Below, piece after piece: positions 17,262 to 26,021 of a DNA stretch of 64,000 nt (positions within the stretch are counted from its first letter, which is position 1; each line of letters begins with the position of its first letter). The notes beneath the pieces are model-generated. The model ran no database searches. It worked only from the letters and a program-made list of their open reading frames with translations, and had not been told where the DNA came from. The position numbers and the translations under genes were made by a program. Source of the DNA: Chlamydiales bacterium (GTDB lineage Bacteria; Chlamydiota; Chlamydiia; Chlamydiales; JACKPQ01); contig JACKPQ010000001.1 of the NCBI GenBank assembly GCA_024233435.1, positions 372,001 through 436,000 on the forward strand. The letters run 5' to 3'.

Positions 17262-18468
17262 GGCAGACTGCCTTGGTTAAGATGTCGGAGAGATTTTCAG
17301 CTGGGCGCCTGTGGGCAGCGAGGGCTCTTAGATCATCGAGAGAGAGCACTTCATAGGCTGCAAGGTTTGTGTAGTGACTTTTTGCATTGGGTGTGTTTGC
17401 TAAGTCATAGACAAGTTTAAAGCGGTAGTCATCACGCAAAGGTTTGGATGATAGGACTTCGACTTCGGGTAGATCAATTTGTGAGGCCAAAGCTTGAGGA
17501 GCAATGATGGTCATATGAGCTCTAGGATAGATTTTGCGAAATGTTTTTAGATGGGGTAGGTGATCAGGATTGCTGACGATGACAAGAAAAGGGTCTTTAC
17601 GAAAGCGATAGTAAACGTTATGGGGTGTTTCTTGTTTCCAGCGATTGTGCTGCCAAAGCCACTGGCCTGGGTGCTTTGCAATGCTCGCCTCTAGGTGTTT
17701 GAGAGCGGCATCCATGAGCGCATGCGTATCTTGGTTGGGATCGATAGGATTGGAGTAGTGGATGCTGTAACGCCCCTTTTGACGGACGATGGTCGCTGTT
17801 ATAAGAGGCGCGCCGGTGCGTTGAGCGAGGAGTGCTGGCGCTGTTGTTGTGAAGGCCCTTGTGCCAAAAAAGGGATAGGAATAAGAGCTCTCTGGCATAC
17901 CCTGGTCGCCTACAATGCCTAAGAATTTTCCTTGTCGCAGTGCGCGCAGCCCTTCTTTGAGGGCGTTTTTTGGCTCGATAATGGTTCCACCTTGTGATTG
18001 GCGTATTTTCTTGACCCATTTGTAGAGGATGGGGTTTTTAATGGGGCGGCCGATGGCAACGCCGGGCATGCGAGAAGTGCCTTCAATAAATAGTAATTCC
18101 CAATTGGCTTGGTGACCACAAAAGAAGATAACGCCTTGCCCGCGGTCGATGTAGCTTTGTGCTAGCTCGGGATTTTCACAGGTAACAAGGCGGTGGATAT
18201 TTTTTTCAGAGGCGAGCTTAGGATATTCAAGGCAGGTAATGCAAAGATTTTGGAATGATTCTTTTGCAAGCTTGCGGATTTGGGGGTTGGTGAGCTTAAG
18301 GGTTTTAGCAAGAGCAAGATTTGAAAGGGCTCTCTTGCGGAAGTGGGGGATGCAGTGATAGAGAAGCAGACCTAGTGCATTTCCCAAGGCATGAATAGCT
18401 CTGTAGGGCAAAAAGCGTAAGGGAAAGGTGAAAAAGAAGATAGCGTAGGCAGAAAGGTAGTGTTTCAT
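17251..18468 (-). CDS. Lipid A biosynthesis acyltransferase (LpxL/HtrB family) with C-terminal extension
   Basis: Inner-membrane enzyme adding a secondary acyl chain to the lipid A precursor. It has an N-terminal hydrophobic anchor, the HxxxxE catalytic motif in GHQANWELL, GVAIGRPIKNP and VGDQGMPES, and ends the conserved core at WLWQHNRWK. About 110 further residues follow (from DPFLVIVSNPDHLPHLKTF), not part of the usual ~300-aa family core and reminiscent of a Rossmann-type half of a glycosyltransferase. C. trachomatis has a homologue (CT010) in the same neighbourhood as cdaA and cydAB. Overlaps the waaG-like gene by 4 nt. Confidence 0.92.
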   Translation of the reverse strand: MKHYLSAYAIFFFTFPLRFLPYRAIHALGNALGLLLYHCIPHFRKRALSNLALAKTLKLTNPQIRKLAKESFQNLCITCLEYPKLASEKNIHRLVTCENPELAQSYIDRGQGVIFFCGHQANWELLFIEGTSRMPGVAIGRPIKNPILYKWVKKIRQSQGGTIIEPKNALKEGLRALRQGKFLGIVGDQGMPESSYSYPFFGTRAFTTTAPALLAQRTGAPLITATIVRQKGRYSIHYSNPIDPNQDTHALMDAALKHLEASIAKHPGQWLWQHNRWKQETPHNVYYRFRKDPFLVIVSNPDHLPHLKTFRKIYPRAHMTIIAPQALASQIDLPEVEVLSSKPLRDDYRFKLVYDLANTPNAKSHYTNLAAYEVLSLDDLRALAAHRRPAENLSDILTKAVCRAP

Positions 18469-19403
18469 GTGGCTATGAGCACCTCAGCGTAGGCATTGAG
18501 CTGATTTGCAAAATCTAGATGTTGGACAGAATTTCGAATAGCATTGCGATCCCAGCGTGTTTGCAAAAATTGATCCAGAGCTGCATGCAGATCGGTTGAC
18601 ACGATGCCGTTTGTAGCATTGATGATCTCAGAGCCGCCATTTGTAGGAGTTGTGATAACAGGCAATCCCATGGCCAGGGCCTCGACTGTGACGTTTGCAA
18701 ACGGGTCGTAAAGCGTTGGCAGAATTAAGGCGTGGGCACGTTGATAGTAGGGCAGAGCATCGGTGTGCCCTGTAAAGGTAATGCGCTTTTCTATCCCATA
18801 GCGCTTTGCTAGTTTTTGATAGTAGGGTAAGTGGCGGTCATGGCCAATGACGGTGAGCTGCCATGAGAGGCTTTTGCGCTGAGCAAGGGCTAGAAGAAGT
18901 GGTTTTAGGCCTTTTCTGCGAAAGTCTTGTCCGACAAAGAGAAAGTGCAGAGTCTCATCTTTAACTGCGCTCTCAAAGGCAGGTTGCATTTCGCCCCACT
19001 CAACACCATTGTGAATGGTCGTTATTTTTTCAGGATCGTAATTGTAAAGCTTTACAAATTCTTGTTTGACCATGTCAGAGTTGGTAATAATATGGCGCAA
19101 AGAGGTAGAGGCGAGCATCGCCTTTTCAAAACAAAGCAGTTGGCGGTGACGAGGCATGAGAGAGGATAAGGGGCGATTGCGGTGCTTGAGATAGGCTGCA
19201 TGAACGCCATTTCCAGCTCTATGATGGGTTTGGCTTAGCGTTCGATCAATTCCTAAAATAACATCGAACCCAGAAGGATTGTCAACTTTTGGCAAAAGAG
19301 TGACCTGGCAACCGCGCTCTTTTAGAGCATCAAATAGGCGCCGGGTCTGCTTTTCTAATCCTCCACGCGCTGAAAGATTTTGTTTAACTATGGCGATTCG
19401 CAT
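18465..19403 (-). CDS. GT4 glycosyltransferase, WaaG-like
   Basis: A 312-aa GT-B glycosyltransferase. The N-terminus has KQNLSARGGLEKQTRRLF and the C-terminal donor-binding domain has LPTLYDPFANVTVEALAMG followed by GLPVITTPTNGGSEII, very close to the WaaG (LPS glucosyltransferase I) pattern. It probably transfers a hexose to the LPS core or lipooligosaccharide. Position between the lipid A acyltransferase and ybbR genes, with overlaps at both ends, supports an envelope role. Chlamydia trachomatis, as I recall, lacks it at this spot, so it is an addition to an otherwise conserved block. The exact sugar and acceptor are unknown. Confidence 0.85.
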   Translation of the reverse strand: MRIAIVKQNLSARGGLEKQTRRLFDALKERGCQVTLLPKVDNPSGFDVILGIDRTLSQTHHRAGNGVHAAYLKHRNRPLSSLMPRHRQLLCFEKAMLASTSLRHIITNSDMVKQEFVKLYNYDPEKITTIHNGVEWGEMQPAFESAVKDETLHFLFVGQDFRRKGLKPLLLALAQRKSLSWQLTVIGHDRHLPYYQKLAKRYGIEKRITFTGHTDALPYYQRAHALILPTLYDPFANVTVEALAMGLPVITTPTNGGSEIINATNGIVSTDLHAALDQFLQTRWDRNAIRNSVQHLDFANQLNAYAEVLIAT

Positions 19404-20638
19404 TTTACATTGGGGTCTGTAATGATGATCTGAGATCCTTTGCGGGTGATAAAAAGCTCAAGGGGTTTGTCGTTTTCTGTGTAAAATTCAATACGGCTAA
19501 TGTAGCTTCTGAATCGGTTGCGCAAATATTCTTCGCGCATTTGAGGGTGGAGGCTGGATAGCTCTGGATTGAGTGAATCTGCAAGTGAGAGTTCGACGTA
19601 AGCGTTTTCTAGTTCTTTTGCGTTTGCAACTTGGATTGACCAAGGCATCGACTCGCCCTCCTTGACAGGTGTTGCCACAACGACAATCTCAAGGTAGTCT
19701 TTGACAATTTCGATGAAGTTTTTGCTGACACCTTTTGCAGAAATAGGCTTTCCAAGAATTTTTGTCCCATTTTTTACAACAACCATATCATTTGTGCTCA
19801 AACGCGCTTTGCTTGGGTTTAGCTGGTCAGCAGTGCGAGGTAAGAAGAAAAGGTCAACTGGGACAGGTGTTGAGAGTGGGATTGCATCAGTTCTTTGGAA
19901 ATCAATGCGTAAATATTTTGCGTTCGTATCATCGATAGTAATTGGCTCATCAGAAAGCTCGGGAATATAAACTTCTTTCCAATGGCTGTTTACGGGATAG
20001 GTGACAACATCATGGCTTTTGCTTTCAATTGCCAATAGATCTGCTCGAGTGATATCGCTTAGGTTAAACGTATGCCTTATTCCTTTTTCTCTTAAGCGGT
20101 CGATTACGTGTTTAGGTCCTTTGACAGTCATGTAAAGGCGATAAGGCCAAGTGTCTAAATAACTATATCCTCGAGGAGGGATGCCAATAGGTTTGGTGAT
20201 TTGGACTGGTATTTTTTCGCTCACAAGCTCTTCCGTACGCAGAATGAATTTTTTATATTCGACTGACTTGATCGATTTTTGAATATTGACATCGGGGTTT
20301 GTTGCATGCAAATTTTTACAAGAAATCGTTGGGATCCACTCGCCGTTTTTGTTTGTTGCATCAATGACAACTTCGAAATCACGTGAAGAAAGTTTGTTGA
20401 GAATATGGGCATAGCCAGAAAGGGTCAGTTCGATTTTTTTAGAGAGCTTGCCGTTAGATGCAATACCTTCAATGGTGCGATCTTTAGGCAGATTGATCAC
20501 ACGCATGCTCACTTGCGAGATTGCCTTTGTAGTTGTCAGAGATTGATTGATGACGAAATAGACAATAAAGGCTAGAATCAAAGAAATTACTTTGCGTGGC
20601 CAATTGTCTATGAAGATTCTTTTTAATAAGCTGATCAT
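19388..20638 (-). CDS. YbbR-domain protein (CdaR-like)
   Basis: A 416-aa single-pass protein. It has an N-terminal cytoplasmic stub, a membrane helix at about 15-33 (KVISLILAFIVYFVINQSL), then repeated YbbR-type extracytoplasmic beta domains (VRVINLPKD, LTLSGYAHIL, VKGPKHVIDRL, IDFQRTDAIPL). In Firmicutes the YbbR protein CdaR binds and modulates CdaA; the gene here lies immediately after cdaA with a 4-nt overlap, so the same partnership is likely. Overlaps the glycosyltransferase gene by 16 nt. Confidence 0.88.
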   Translation of the reverse strand: MISLLKRIFIDNWPRKVISLILAFIVYFVINQSLTTTKAISQVSMRVINLPKDRTIEGIASNGKLSKKIELTLSGYAHILNKLSSRDFEVVIDATNKNGEWIPTISCKNLHATNPDVNIQKSIKSVEYKKFILRTEELVSEKIPVQITKPIGIPPRGYSYLDTWPYRLYMTVKGPKHVIDRLREKGIRHTFNLSDITRADLLAIESKSHDVVTYPVNSHWKEVYIPELSDEPITIDDTNAKYLRIDFQRTDAIPLSTPVPVDLFFLPRTADQLNPSKARLSTNDMVVVKNGTKILGKPISAKGVSKNFIEIVKDYLEIVVVATPVKEGESMPWSIQVANAKELENAYVELSLADSLNPELSSLHPQMREEYLRNRFRSYISRIEFYTENDKPLELFITRKGSQIIITDPNVKCESP

Positions 20639-21438
20639 CGTTTAAACCACCCCCAGAAGCCGCTTCCACTGATTGATTTTTTTGCTGGCGGATTGAAAAG
20701 AGAGCGAAGCACGCCTTTGAAACGGTCAATTTTTACACCTTGTCGCATGATGCCGTCTCGTGCAATTGAAACCTTGCCTGTTTCTTCAGAAACGATGACC
20801 ACCATACTGTCTGTCATTTGCGAAGCACCTAGACCTGCACGGTGGCGAGTTCCCATCGACTTGGTGAGTTGGGAAACATCTTCTGCCAGAGGTAATATCG
20901 TAACAGCTGACACAACCGTGGTATCGCGGATGATGACAGCCCCATCATGCAAAGGTGATTTTGTTGCAAATATCGACTCTAGAAGCTCAGATGAAAATAT
21001 TGCATTGAGCATGATCCCTTTGCGGGCATACTCATCTAAGTTATCTTCGTTTTCCAAGACAATGAGCGCTCCAACTTTTAGCTCTGCAAGTTTGTAAACC
21101 GAATTGGCCAGTTGATCTAAGAACTTATCAAATTCAGTGATTTCTCTGTATCGTCTGCCTTTAAAGCTAAGGCGAGAGAGGGCAACGCGTAGCTCGGGCT
21201 GAAAGATAATCAACACAGCGATCACAGCAATGCCAGCGCTCATTTGCATGAGTTTATGGATAACGGGCAAGTTGAGGTAGGCAGAGGCTCCAAAAATAAG
21301 CAAAAAGGCGAAGAAGCCTAGGACAAGGTCCATGGATCGCGCATTCCAAAAGAAAGAGAGCAAGTAGTTAATCATGACAGCGATGAACATGATTTCGATA
21401 GCAGGAATGATGTAGAGTGTGTAATCCATAAACTTCAT
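20635..21438 (-). CDS. cdaA: Diadenylate cyclase CdaA (YbbP)
   Basis: Membrane-bound synthase making c-di-AMP from two ATP. It has three N-terminal membrane helices, then the DAC domain with SPLHDGAVII (DGA motif) and GTRHRAGLG (RHR motif), both intact. C-di-AMP in Chlamydia activates host STING. The ATG at 21438 or the one at 21429 is the likely start; an upstream GTG at 21456 has no ribosome-binding site. Matches ybbP (CT012) next to cydA in C. trachomatis. First gene of the leftward envelope operon and divergent from cydA with a shared ~85-bp spacer. Confidence 0.95.
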   Translation of the reverse strand: MKFMDYTLYIIPAIEIMFIAVMINYLLSFFWNARSMDLVLGFFAFLLIFGASAYLNLPVIHKLMQMSAGIAVIAVLIIFQPELRVALSRLSFKGRRYREITEFDKFLDQLANSVYKLAELKVGALIVLENEDNLDEYARKGIMLNAIFSSELLESIFATKSPLHDGAVIIRDTTVVSAVTILPLAEDVSQLTKSMGTRHRAGLGASQMTDSMVVIVSEETGKVSIARDGIMRQGVKIDRFKGVLRSLFNPPAKKSISGSGFWGWFKR

Positions 21439-21472
21439 TCTACCAAAAATTATCACCTAAAACAAGGAAAGA

Positions 21473-21500
21473 TTGACAAAATTTATTTATACTGTAGGAT
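21473..21500 (+). promoter_or_regulatory. Sigma-70-type promoter for cydAB
   Basis: TTGACA at 21473-21478 and TAGGAT at 21495-21500, spaced 16 bp, followed by a ~20-nt leader containing CGGAGGA before the cydA ATG. A perfect -35 with a moderate -10. Confidence 0.6.
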
Positions 21501-21521
21501 CATAGAAACTCGGAGGATTGT

Positions 21522-22895
21522 ATGGATGTCTTAACCCTGTCACGTATTCAATTTGGCCTGAATAGCACTTTTCACTATATTTATCCGCCCATGAGCATAG
21601 GAATCGGGCTTATGCTTGTGATTATTGAAGGGTTTTACATGAAAACCAAAAAGCCCATTTACAAACAGATGGCAAAATTTTGGACAAAAATCTTTGCCCT
21701 AACTTTTGCACTTGGCGTTGCCACAGGGCTTGTTCAGCTCTTTGCCTTTGGGAACAACTGGGCTCGATACTCCCGCTTTGTTGGTGATGTCTTTGGAAGT
21801 GCCTTAGGCGCAGAGGGGATATTTGCCTTTTTTCTCGAAGCAGGCTTTGTGGGATTGATGCTCTTTGGCTGGGACCGTGTCAAGCCTAAAATGCACTATT
21901 TTTCAACCATTTGTGTCGCAGCAGGCGCGCATTTTAGCGCCGTTTGGATTGTGATCGCAAACTCATGGATGCAGACACCTTCGGGTTATAAAATCGTTGG
22001 TCAAGGCGAAAAAGCTAGAGCTGTTGTTACAGATTTTTGGGGTATGATTTTCAACCCATCAGCCATGGATCGTCTTGCGCATGTTCTTATAGGATGTTGG
22101 CTGACAGGAACATTTTTAATTGTGAGTGTTTCGGCCTACTATATTATTAAAAAGCGGCATCTTGATTTTGCTAAGCGTACCATGAACATCGCCTTATGGA
22201 TCGGCGGTGTGGCCTTGATTTTGCAGCTGATTTCAGCAGATAGTACAGCGCGCGGAGTTGCTCGCAATCAGCCAGAAAAACTGGCAGCTATTGAAGGTGT
22301 TTATAAAACGGAAGAATCCACACCGATGACACTTATTGGATATGTCGATACAAAAGAGCAAGTTGTAAAAGGGATCAAAGTTCCAGGTCTGCTTAGCTTT
22401 TTTGTATATCGTAACTTTCAAACTCCTGTTGTTGGTCTCGGTGAGTTCCCGTCGACTGACTGGCCAAACGTCCCCGTTGTCTTTCAAGCCTATCATTTGA
22501 TGATCTACATGTGGGTTGCTATGGTTGTGGCAACAGTTATGGGCTGGTGGCACTGGAAGCGTAAAAATATCGCTAAGGCAAAGTGGACTCTGCGGCTGCT
22601 TGTTGTTTCCATTGCTTTTCCAATGATTGCAAACACCGCCGGCTGGTTTACAGCTGAGATGGGGCGCCAGCCCTGGGTAGTTTACCATTTGCTTCGCACA
22701 GCTGACGGGGTTTCTAAATCCATTGTCGCTGCGCAAGTGATTGGATCACTGACCATGTTCTCTTGCCTCTACACCCTTTTGCTTGGTCTGTTTTTATTCC
22801 TACTCAACCGCAAGATTCAGCATGGGCCCGAAGAAGAAAAAACTGAAGATGCCATTTATCGAAACCCTTATGCAGCTAAAGGAGGCGCAGCATGA
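21522..22895 (+). CDS. cydA: Cytochrome bd oxidase subunit I
   Basis: Quinol-oxidising subunit of the high-affinity terminal oxidase. 457 aa with about nine membrane helices. Visible ligands and motifs include His18 in STFHYIYPP (heme b595), His in DRLAHVLIG and Met in AEMGRQPW (heme b558), and GWFTAE. The Q loop is of the short type. CGGAGGA sits ahead of the ATG. Overlaps cydB by 4 nt. The cydAB pair beside cdaA matches C. trachomatis CT012-CT014. Confidence 0.97.
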   Translation: MDVLTLSRIQFGLNSTFHYIYPPMSIGIGLMLVIIEGFYMKTKKPIYKQMAKFWTKIFALTFALGVATGLVQLFAFGNNWARYSRFVGDVFGSALGAEGIFAFFLEAGFVGLMLFGWDRVKPKMHYFSTICVAAGAHFSAVWIVIANSWMQTPSGYKIVGQGEKARAVVTDFWGMIFNPSAMDRLAHVLIGCWLTGTFLIVSVSAYYIIKKRHLDFAKRTMNIALWIGGVALILQLISADSTARGVARNQPEKLAAIEGVYKTEESTPMTLIGYVDTKEQVVKGIKVPGLLSFFVYRNFQTPVVGLGEFPSTDWPNVPVVFQAYHLMIYMWVAMVVATVMGWWHWKRKNIAKAKWTLRLLVVSIAFPMIANTAGWFTAEMGRQPWVVYHLLRTADGVSKSIVAAQVIGSLTMFSCLYTLLLGLFLFLLNRKIQHGPEEEKTEDAIYRNPYAAKGGAA

Positions 22896-23911
22896 CACTT
22901 CCCATCTTTTGGTTTATGATCATTGTTGTTGCCTTGATCTTTTATGCGATGTTAGATGGTTTTGATCTTGGGGTTGGAGCCCTACACCTTTTTGCAAGAA
23001 CCGATGAAGAAAGACGTATTTTCCTCAATGCTATTGGCCCTGTTTGGGATGGCAATGAAGTGTGGCTTGTGATTGTTGGTGGAGCTCTTTTTGCGGGATT
23101 CACTCCTGTTTATGCCACTATTTTCTCTGCTTTTTACACGCCTTTTATGGCCATGCTTTTTGCTTTGATATTGCGGGCTGTGGCCATTGAGTTTCGCTCA
23201 AAAGTTGAACATGCTAGGTGGCGCCATGTCTGGGACTGGGTCTTTTCTATCTCCAGCATTGGAATTGCTTTTTTGAGCGGGATTGTCTTAGGCACTCTTG
23301 TGCAAGGAATACCTCTTGATAATGATGGCAACTACCTTGGTGGCCTTTCTGAATTTTTCACCCCATTTTCGATCGTTCTTGGAATCACCGCTGTTGCACT
23401 CTTTACCATGCATGGCAATGTTTACCTTTTCATGAAAACCGAAGGCAGTTTGCACGAGCGGCTGAGGCGTTGGGTGCACTGGACAATTAGCGCATTTATC
23501 CTCATGTATGTGCTTTTAACCATCATGACATTGCTTCAGTTTCCTCACATGATCGCTTCCATGAAAAACTACCCGATCCTGCTTGGCGTGCCGCTTCTTA
23601 CCCTTGGCGCCATCAGCGCTATTCCCATCTGTGTGCACAAAGGTTATGATGGGTGGGCTTTCATTAGCTCTTGCTGCTCCATCCTGTTCCTCTTTGTCCT
23701 TTTTGGCGTGGGGATGTTTCCGGTGATGGTGCTCTCAACAGTTAACCCCTTGCAAAATAGCCTCACTGTTTTCAACGCCCATTCATCAGATCTAACGCTT
23801 AAAGTGCTTGCGATCATCGTAGCCATTGGCGTTCCGCTTGTATTGGCCTATGGCTTTTATATCTACCGCGTCTTTCGTGGCAAAGTGCGCCTTGATGAAT
23901 CGAGCTACTAA
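22892..23911 (+). CDS. cydB: Cytochrome bd oxidase subunit II
   Basis: Second subunit of the bd oxidase. 339 aa, multi-helix, with the conserved YAMLDGFDLGVGAL near the N-terminus and the WDGNEVWLVIVGGALFAGF segment. Translationally coupled to cydA by an ATGA overlap. Proton-motive oxygen reduction at low oxygen is consistent with intracellular life. No cydX-like reading was found after it; the next sequence is the repeat array. Confidence 0.97.
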   Translation: MTLPIFWFMIIVVALIFYAMLDGFDLGVGALHLFARTDEERRIFLNAIGPVWDGNEVWLVIVGGALFAGFTPVYATIFSAFYTPFMAMLFALILRAVAIEFRSKVEHARWRHVWDWVFSISSIGIAFLSGIVLGTLVQGIPLDNDGNYLGGLSEFFTPFSIVLGITAVALFTMHGNVYLFMKTEGSLHERLRRWVHWTISAFILMYVLLTIMTLLQFPHMIASMKNYPILLGVPLLTLGAISAIPICVHKGYDGWAFISSCCSILFLFVLFGVGMFPVMVLSTVNPLQNSLTVFNAHSSDLTLKVLAIIVAIGVPLVLAYGFYIYRVFRGKVRLDESSY

Positions 23912-23915
23912 AAAA

Positions 23916-24057
23916 TGGCCGTATTCACCGTAAAATGGCCGTATTACTTAAATACGGCCAAAATTGCTTGATTTTTGGCCGTATTCAGGTTATAATGGCC
24001 GTATAAGGAAAGAAAGGCGGCTGTAATGAGTTTGCGTGACAATAAAATGGCCGTATT
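23916..24057. promoter_or_regulatory. Array of TGGCCGTATT repeats (probable operators of the Fic gene)
   Basis: Six copies of TGGCCGTATT: 23916-23925, 23936-23945, 23951-23960 (inverted), 23976-23985, 23996-24005 (ending in A) and 24048-24057 inside the Fic coding region. Direct copies are spaced 20 or 40 bp apart, i.e. on the same helix face. Copies 2 and 3 form a 10-bp stem with a 5-nt loop that could also end cydB transcription. The downstream protein has an N-terminal winged-helix-like segment, so autoregulation is the simplest reading. Confidence 0.75.
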
Positions 24058-25369
24058 AAGGCAGTTGGGATTGGAATCGGAGCCCATTAGCTTGCCGGAT
24101 TTACTGGCTAAGCTGGGAGATGGCTTTAAGGAGCGTTCTGTTAGAAGGTGGCTCGATTTACTAATTCAAGAGGGGGCGGTTACAAAAATTGGCCAAAAGC
24201 GGGGAACAAAGTACCTTGCTACTGGACGAGCGCAGGAAGCCGATAAAGGAATAAGTAGTTGCTTTAGCTCAGCAAGTATCAAAGTTATTGAGCTCATTAG
24301 AAGACCCATATTTGAACGAGAGCCGGTAGCTTATGCAGATGAATGGTTTAATAGCTACCAACCTAACTCCGACTATTATCTTGATCAGGCACTAAGGGAG
24401 ATGTTGCTTATGTCAGGCCAGCGCGCAAATGGCCATGATAGAGCTGGAACGTATGCACATCAGATTTTCAATAGATTGATTATTGACTTATCTTACAACT
24501 CCTCACGTCTTGAGGGAAACACATACTCGCTTCTTGAAACTGAGAGGCTTCTTATTCACGGGAATACAGCAGAAGGTAAGCTTGATCTTGAAAAAGCTAT
24601 GATTTTAAATCACAAGGAAGCTATCCGCTACCTTGTTGATAGTGCTCCTAAATTAGAAGTGAATCGCAATGTGATTTGCACTCTGCACTATCTTTTGTCA
24701 GATGGTCTTGCAGAGCCATCAGAAGCAGGCAAGGTCCGTAAACATGGTGTACGCGTTAGCGGCTCAACATACCTTCCCTTTGAAGAGCCAAAGAGACTAG
24801 AGCAACAGCTTAAGAACATTGTTGAGAAGGCGGCATTAATCAAAGACCCATTTGAGCAAAGCGTATTTCTTTTGATTCATATCAGCTATTTGCAGGCGTT
24901 TATCGATGTAAATAAGCGAACCGCCCGCTTGTCTGCTAACATACCTCTTATCAGGGAGAATCTCGTTCCACTAGCGTTTAGCGATATTCAAGTTGAAGAT
25001 TACATGGCAGCTATGATTGCAATTTACGAATTGCAGGATACGCGTCCATTGATTGATCTTTACGTTTACTCTTACATTCGGACTTGTGCAGCTTATGACT
25101 CGACAGTAAAGTCCATGGGGTTTGATGAGGTGCGTGTGCGATATCGGCAGGAAAGGAGAGAAGTGCTCAGAAGGGTGATTGTGAAAGGGTTGAGAAAAAA
25201 TGAGACCCGGCAATTTATCGTTGAGCAAGCTAAAGGCCTGATCCCAAAGGCAATTCAGGAAGAGTTTGTGCAAGACGTTTTAGAAGATCTTGAGCAGATA
25301 GACGAAAACCGGCTAGCCGGATTGGGTATTACTCCTGAGCAATTTTTGGCATGGAAGGAAGAAGATTAA
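24026..25369 (+). CDS. Fic-family protein with N-terminal HTH and variant active site
   Basis: A 447-aa protein. Residues 1-75 look like a winged helix (SVRRWLDLLIQEGAVTKIG); the Fic fold follows. An inhibitory-helix motif SSRLEGN (SxxxEG) is present at about 158-164. The active-site loop reads QAFIDVNKRTARLSAN: the usual HPFxDGN(G/K)R with the catalytic His replaced by Gln and Pro by Ala. I recall a subfamily with the same LQxFxDVNKR pattern, so this may be a fixed variant. Canonical AMP transfer is doubtful; DNA binding or another activity is possible. The operator-like repeats upstream and within the gene suggest autoregulation. The coiled C-terminus is rich in Arg/Glu. Confidence 0.88.
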   Translation: MSLRDNKMAVLRQLGLESEPISLPDLLAKLGDGFKERSVRRWLDLLIQEGAVTKIGQKRGTKYLATGRAQEADKGISSCFSSASIKVIELIRRPIFEREPVAYADEWFNSYQPNSDYYLDQALREMLLMSGQRANGHDRAGTYAHQIFNRLIIDLSYNSSRLEGNTYSLLETERLLIHGNTAEGKLDLEKAMILNHKEAIRYLVDSAPKLEVNRNVICTLHYLLSDGLAEPSEAGKVRKHGVRVSGSTYLPFEEPKRLEQQLKNIVEKAALIKDPFEQSVFLLIHISYLQAFIDVNKRTARLSANIPLIRENLVPLAFSDIQVEDYMAAMIAIYELQDTRPLIDLYVYSYIRTCAAYDSTVKSMGFDEVRVRYRQERREVLRRVIVKGLRKNETRQFIVEQAKGLIPKAIQEEFVQDVLEDLEQIDENRLAGLGITPEQFLAWKEED

Positions 25370-25839
25370 TCCAGTTCCATGTCAGTGGTAGATGATAGCT
25401 CTGGGTTGATTGGGGGGATATTTTCAATGCAGCCCATTCCGCCTCTTACTTTGTCAGTCTTAGCAGCGGACGAATCTATTATAGAGTCGGTCTTAGAGCG
25501 TTTTGCATCCATTAGAGTGCGATTTTCTTCATTCTCATCTTGCGAGGAGCGTGGACGTTTTGAGGATGATGGGCATTGTTCACTATCCGTCTCCATAAAA
25601 AGACCCAATACGTCATGAGGGGACTGCTCGCCTGTATCCATATCAGGTATTAAACTCTCGGCACAGGTCAGGGTTTGTTGTCTTGTTGTTTTCCAGTTTC
25701 TTATTGCTGCCATTTCAGCGTTACGAATCAGTACGACTTTTAACAAGCTGGGTCCAAATGCTTTATAATAGTCTGCTAATGTATGTTTCACTTCGGCGCT
25801 GTCTTCGCGTTGGCTTGATGGTGCAAGAGGAGATGTCAT
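25366..25839 (-). CDS. Hypothetical hydrophilic protein with basic clusters
   Basis: An unrecognised 157-aa protein, Ser/Asp/Glu-rich, with no signal peptide or helix. Two basic clusters, KRPR and AKRSK, about 20 residues apart in an acidic Ser-rich context, resemble a bipartite nuclear localisation signal; this is pattern only. GGAGG lies 9 nt before the ATG. The start overlaps the upstream 61-aa gene by ATGA, so they form an operon. The 3' end overlaps the Fic gene end by 4 nt, convergent. Confidence 0.6.
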   Translation of the reverse strand: MTSPLAPSSQREDSAEVKHTLADYYKAFGPSLLKVVLIRNAEMAAIRNWKTTRQQTLTCAESLIPDMDTGEQSPHDVLGLFMETDSEQCPSSSKRPRSSQDENEENRTLMDAKRSKTDSIIDSSAAKTDKVRGGMGCIENIPPINPELSSTTDMELD

Positions 25840-26021
25840 GATGATGTGCCCTCCGTATACGGACGAAACCGCCGACAGCCTCTATAAGTGGGCTCTTGCT
25901 CGCTCCTCACTTGGAGCATGATAGCCCTTTCTAAGGCAAGCCTTTCTTGTTTATAGGCATGCCATGCGGGATTTTTTTCGATCTTAGATTTCAAGAGTTT
26001 AACAAGTATTGGTAAAGACAT
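25836..26021 (-). CDS. Small hypothetical protein (61 aa)
   Basis: A basic 61-aa protein beginning MSLPILVKLLKSKIEKNPAW, probably largely helical. AGAGG lies 8 nt upstream of the ATG, and its stop overlaps the start of the next gene (ATGA), which supports both as real. The 5' region (26022-26100) is strongly AT-rich, as for other accessory genes here. No family recognised. Confidence 0.6.
   Translation of the reverse strand: MSLPILVKLLKSKIEKNPAWHAYKQERLALERAIMLQVRSEQEPTYRGCRRFRPYTEGTSS

Noticed and set aside
23916..24057. CRISPR-like interpretation of the TGGCCGTATT array
   Set aside because: Units are only 10 bp, with irregular spacing and one inverted copy, and no cas genes nearby; an operator array fits better.
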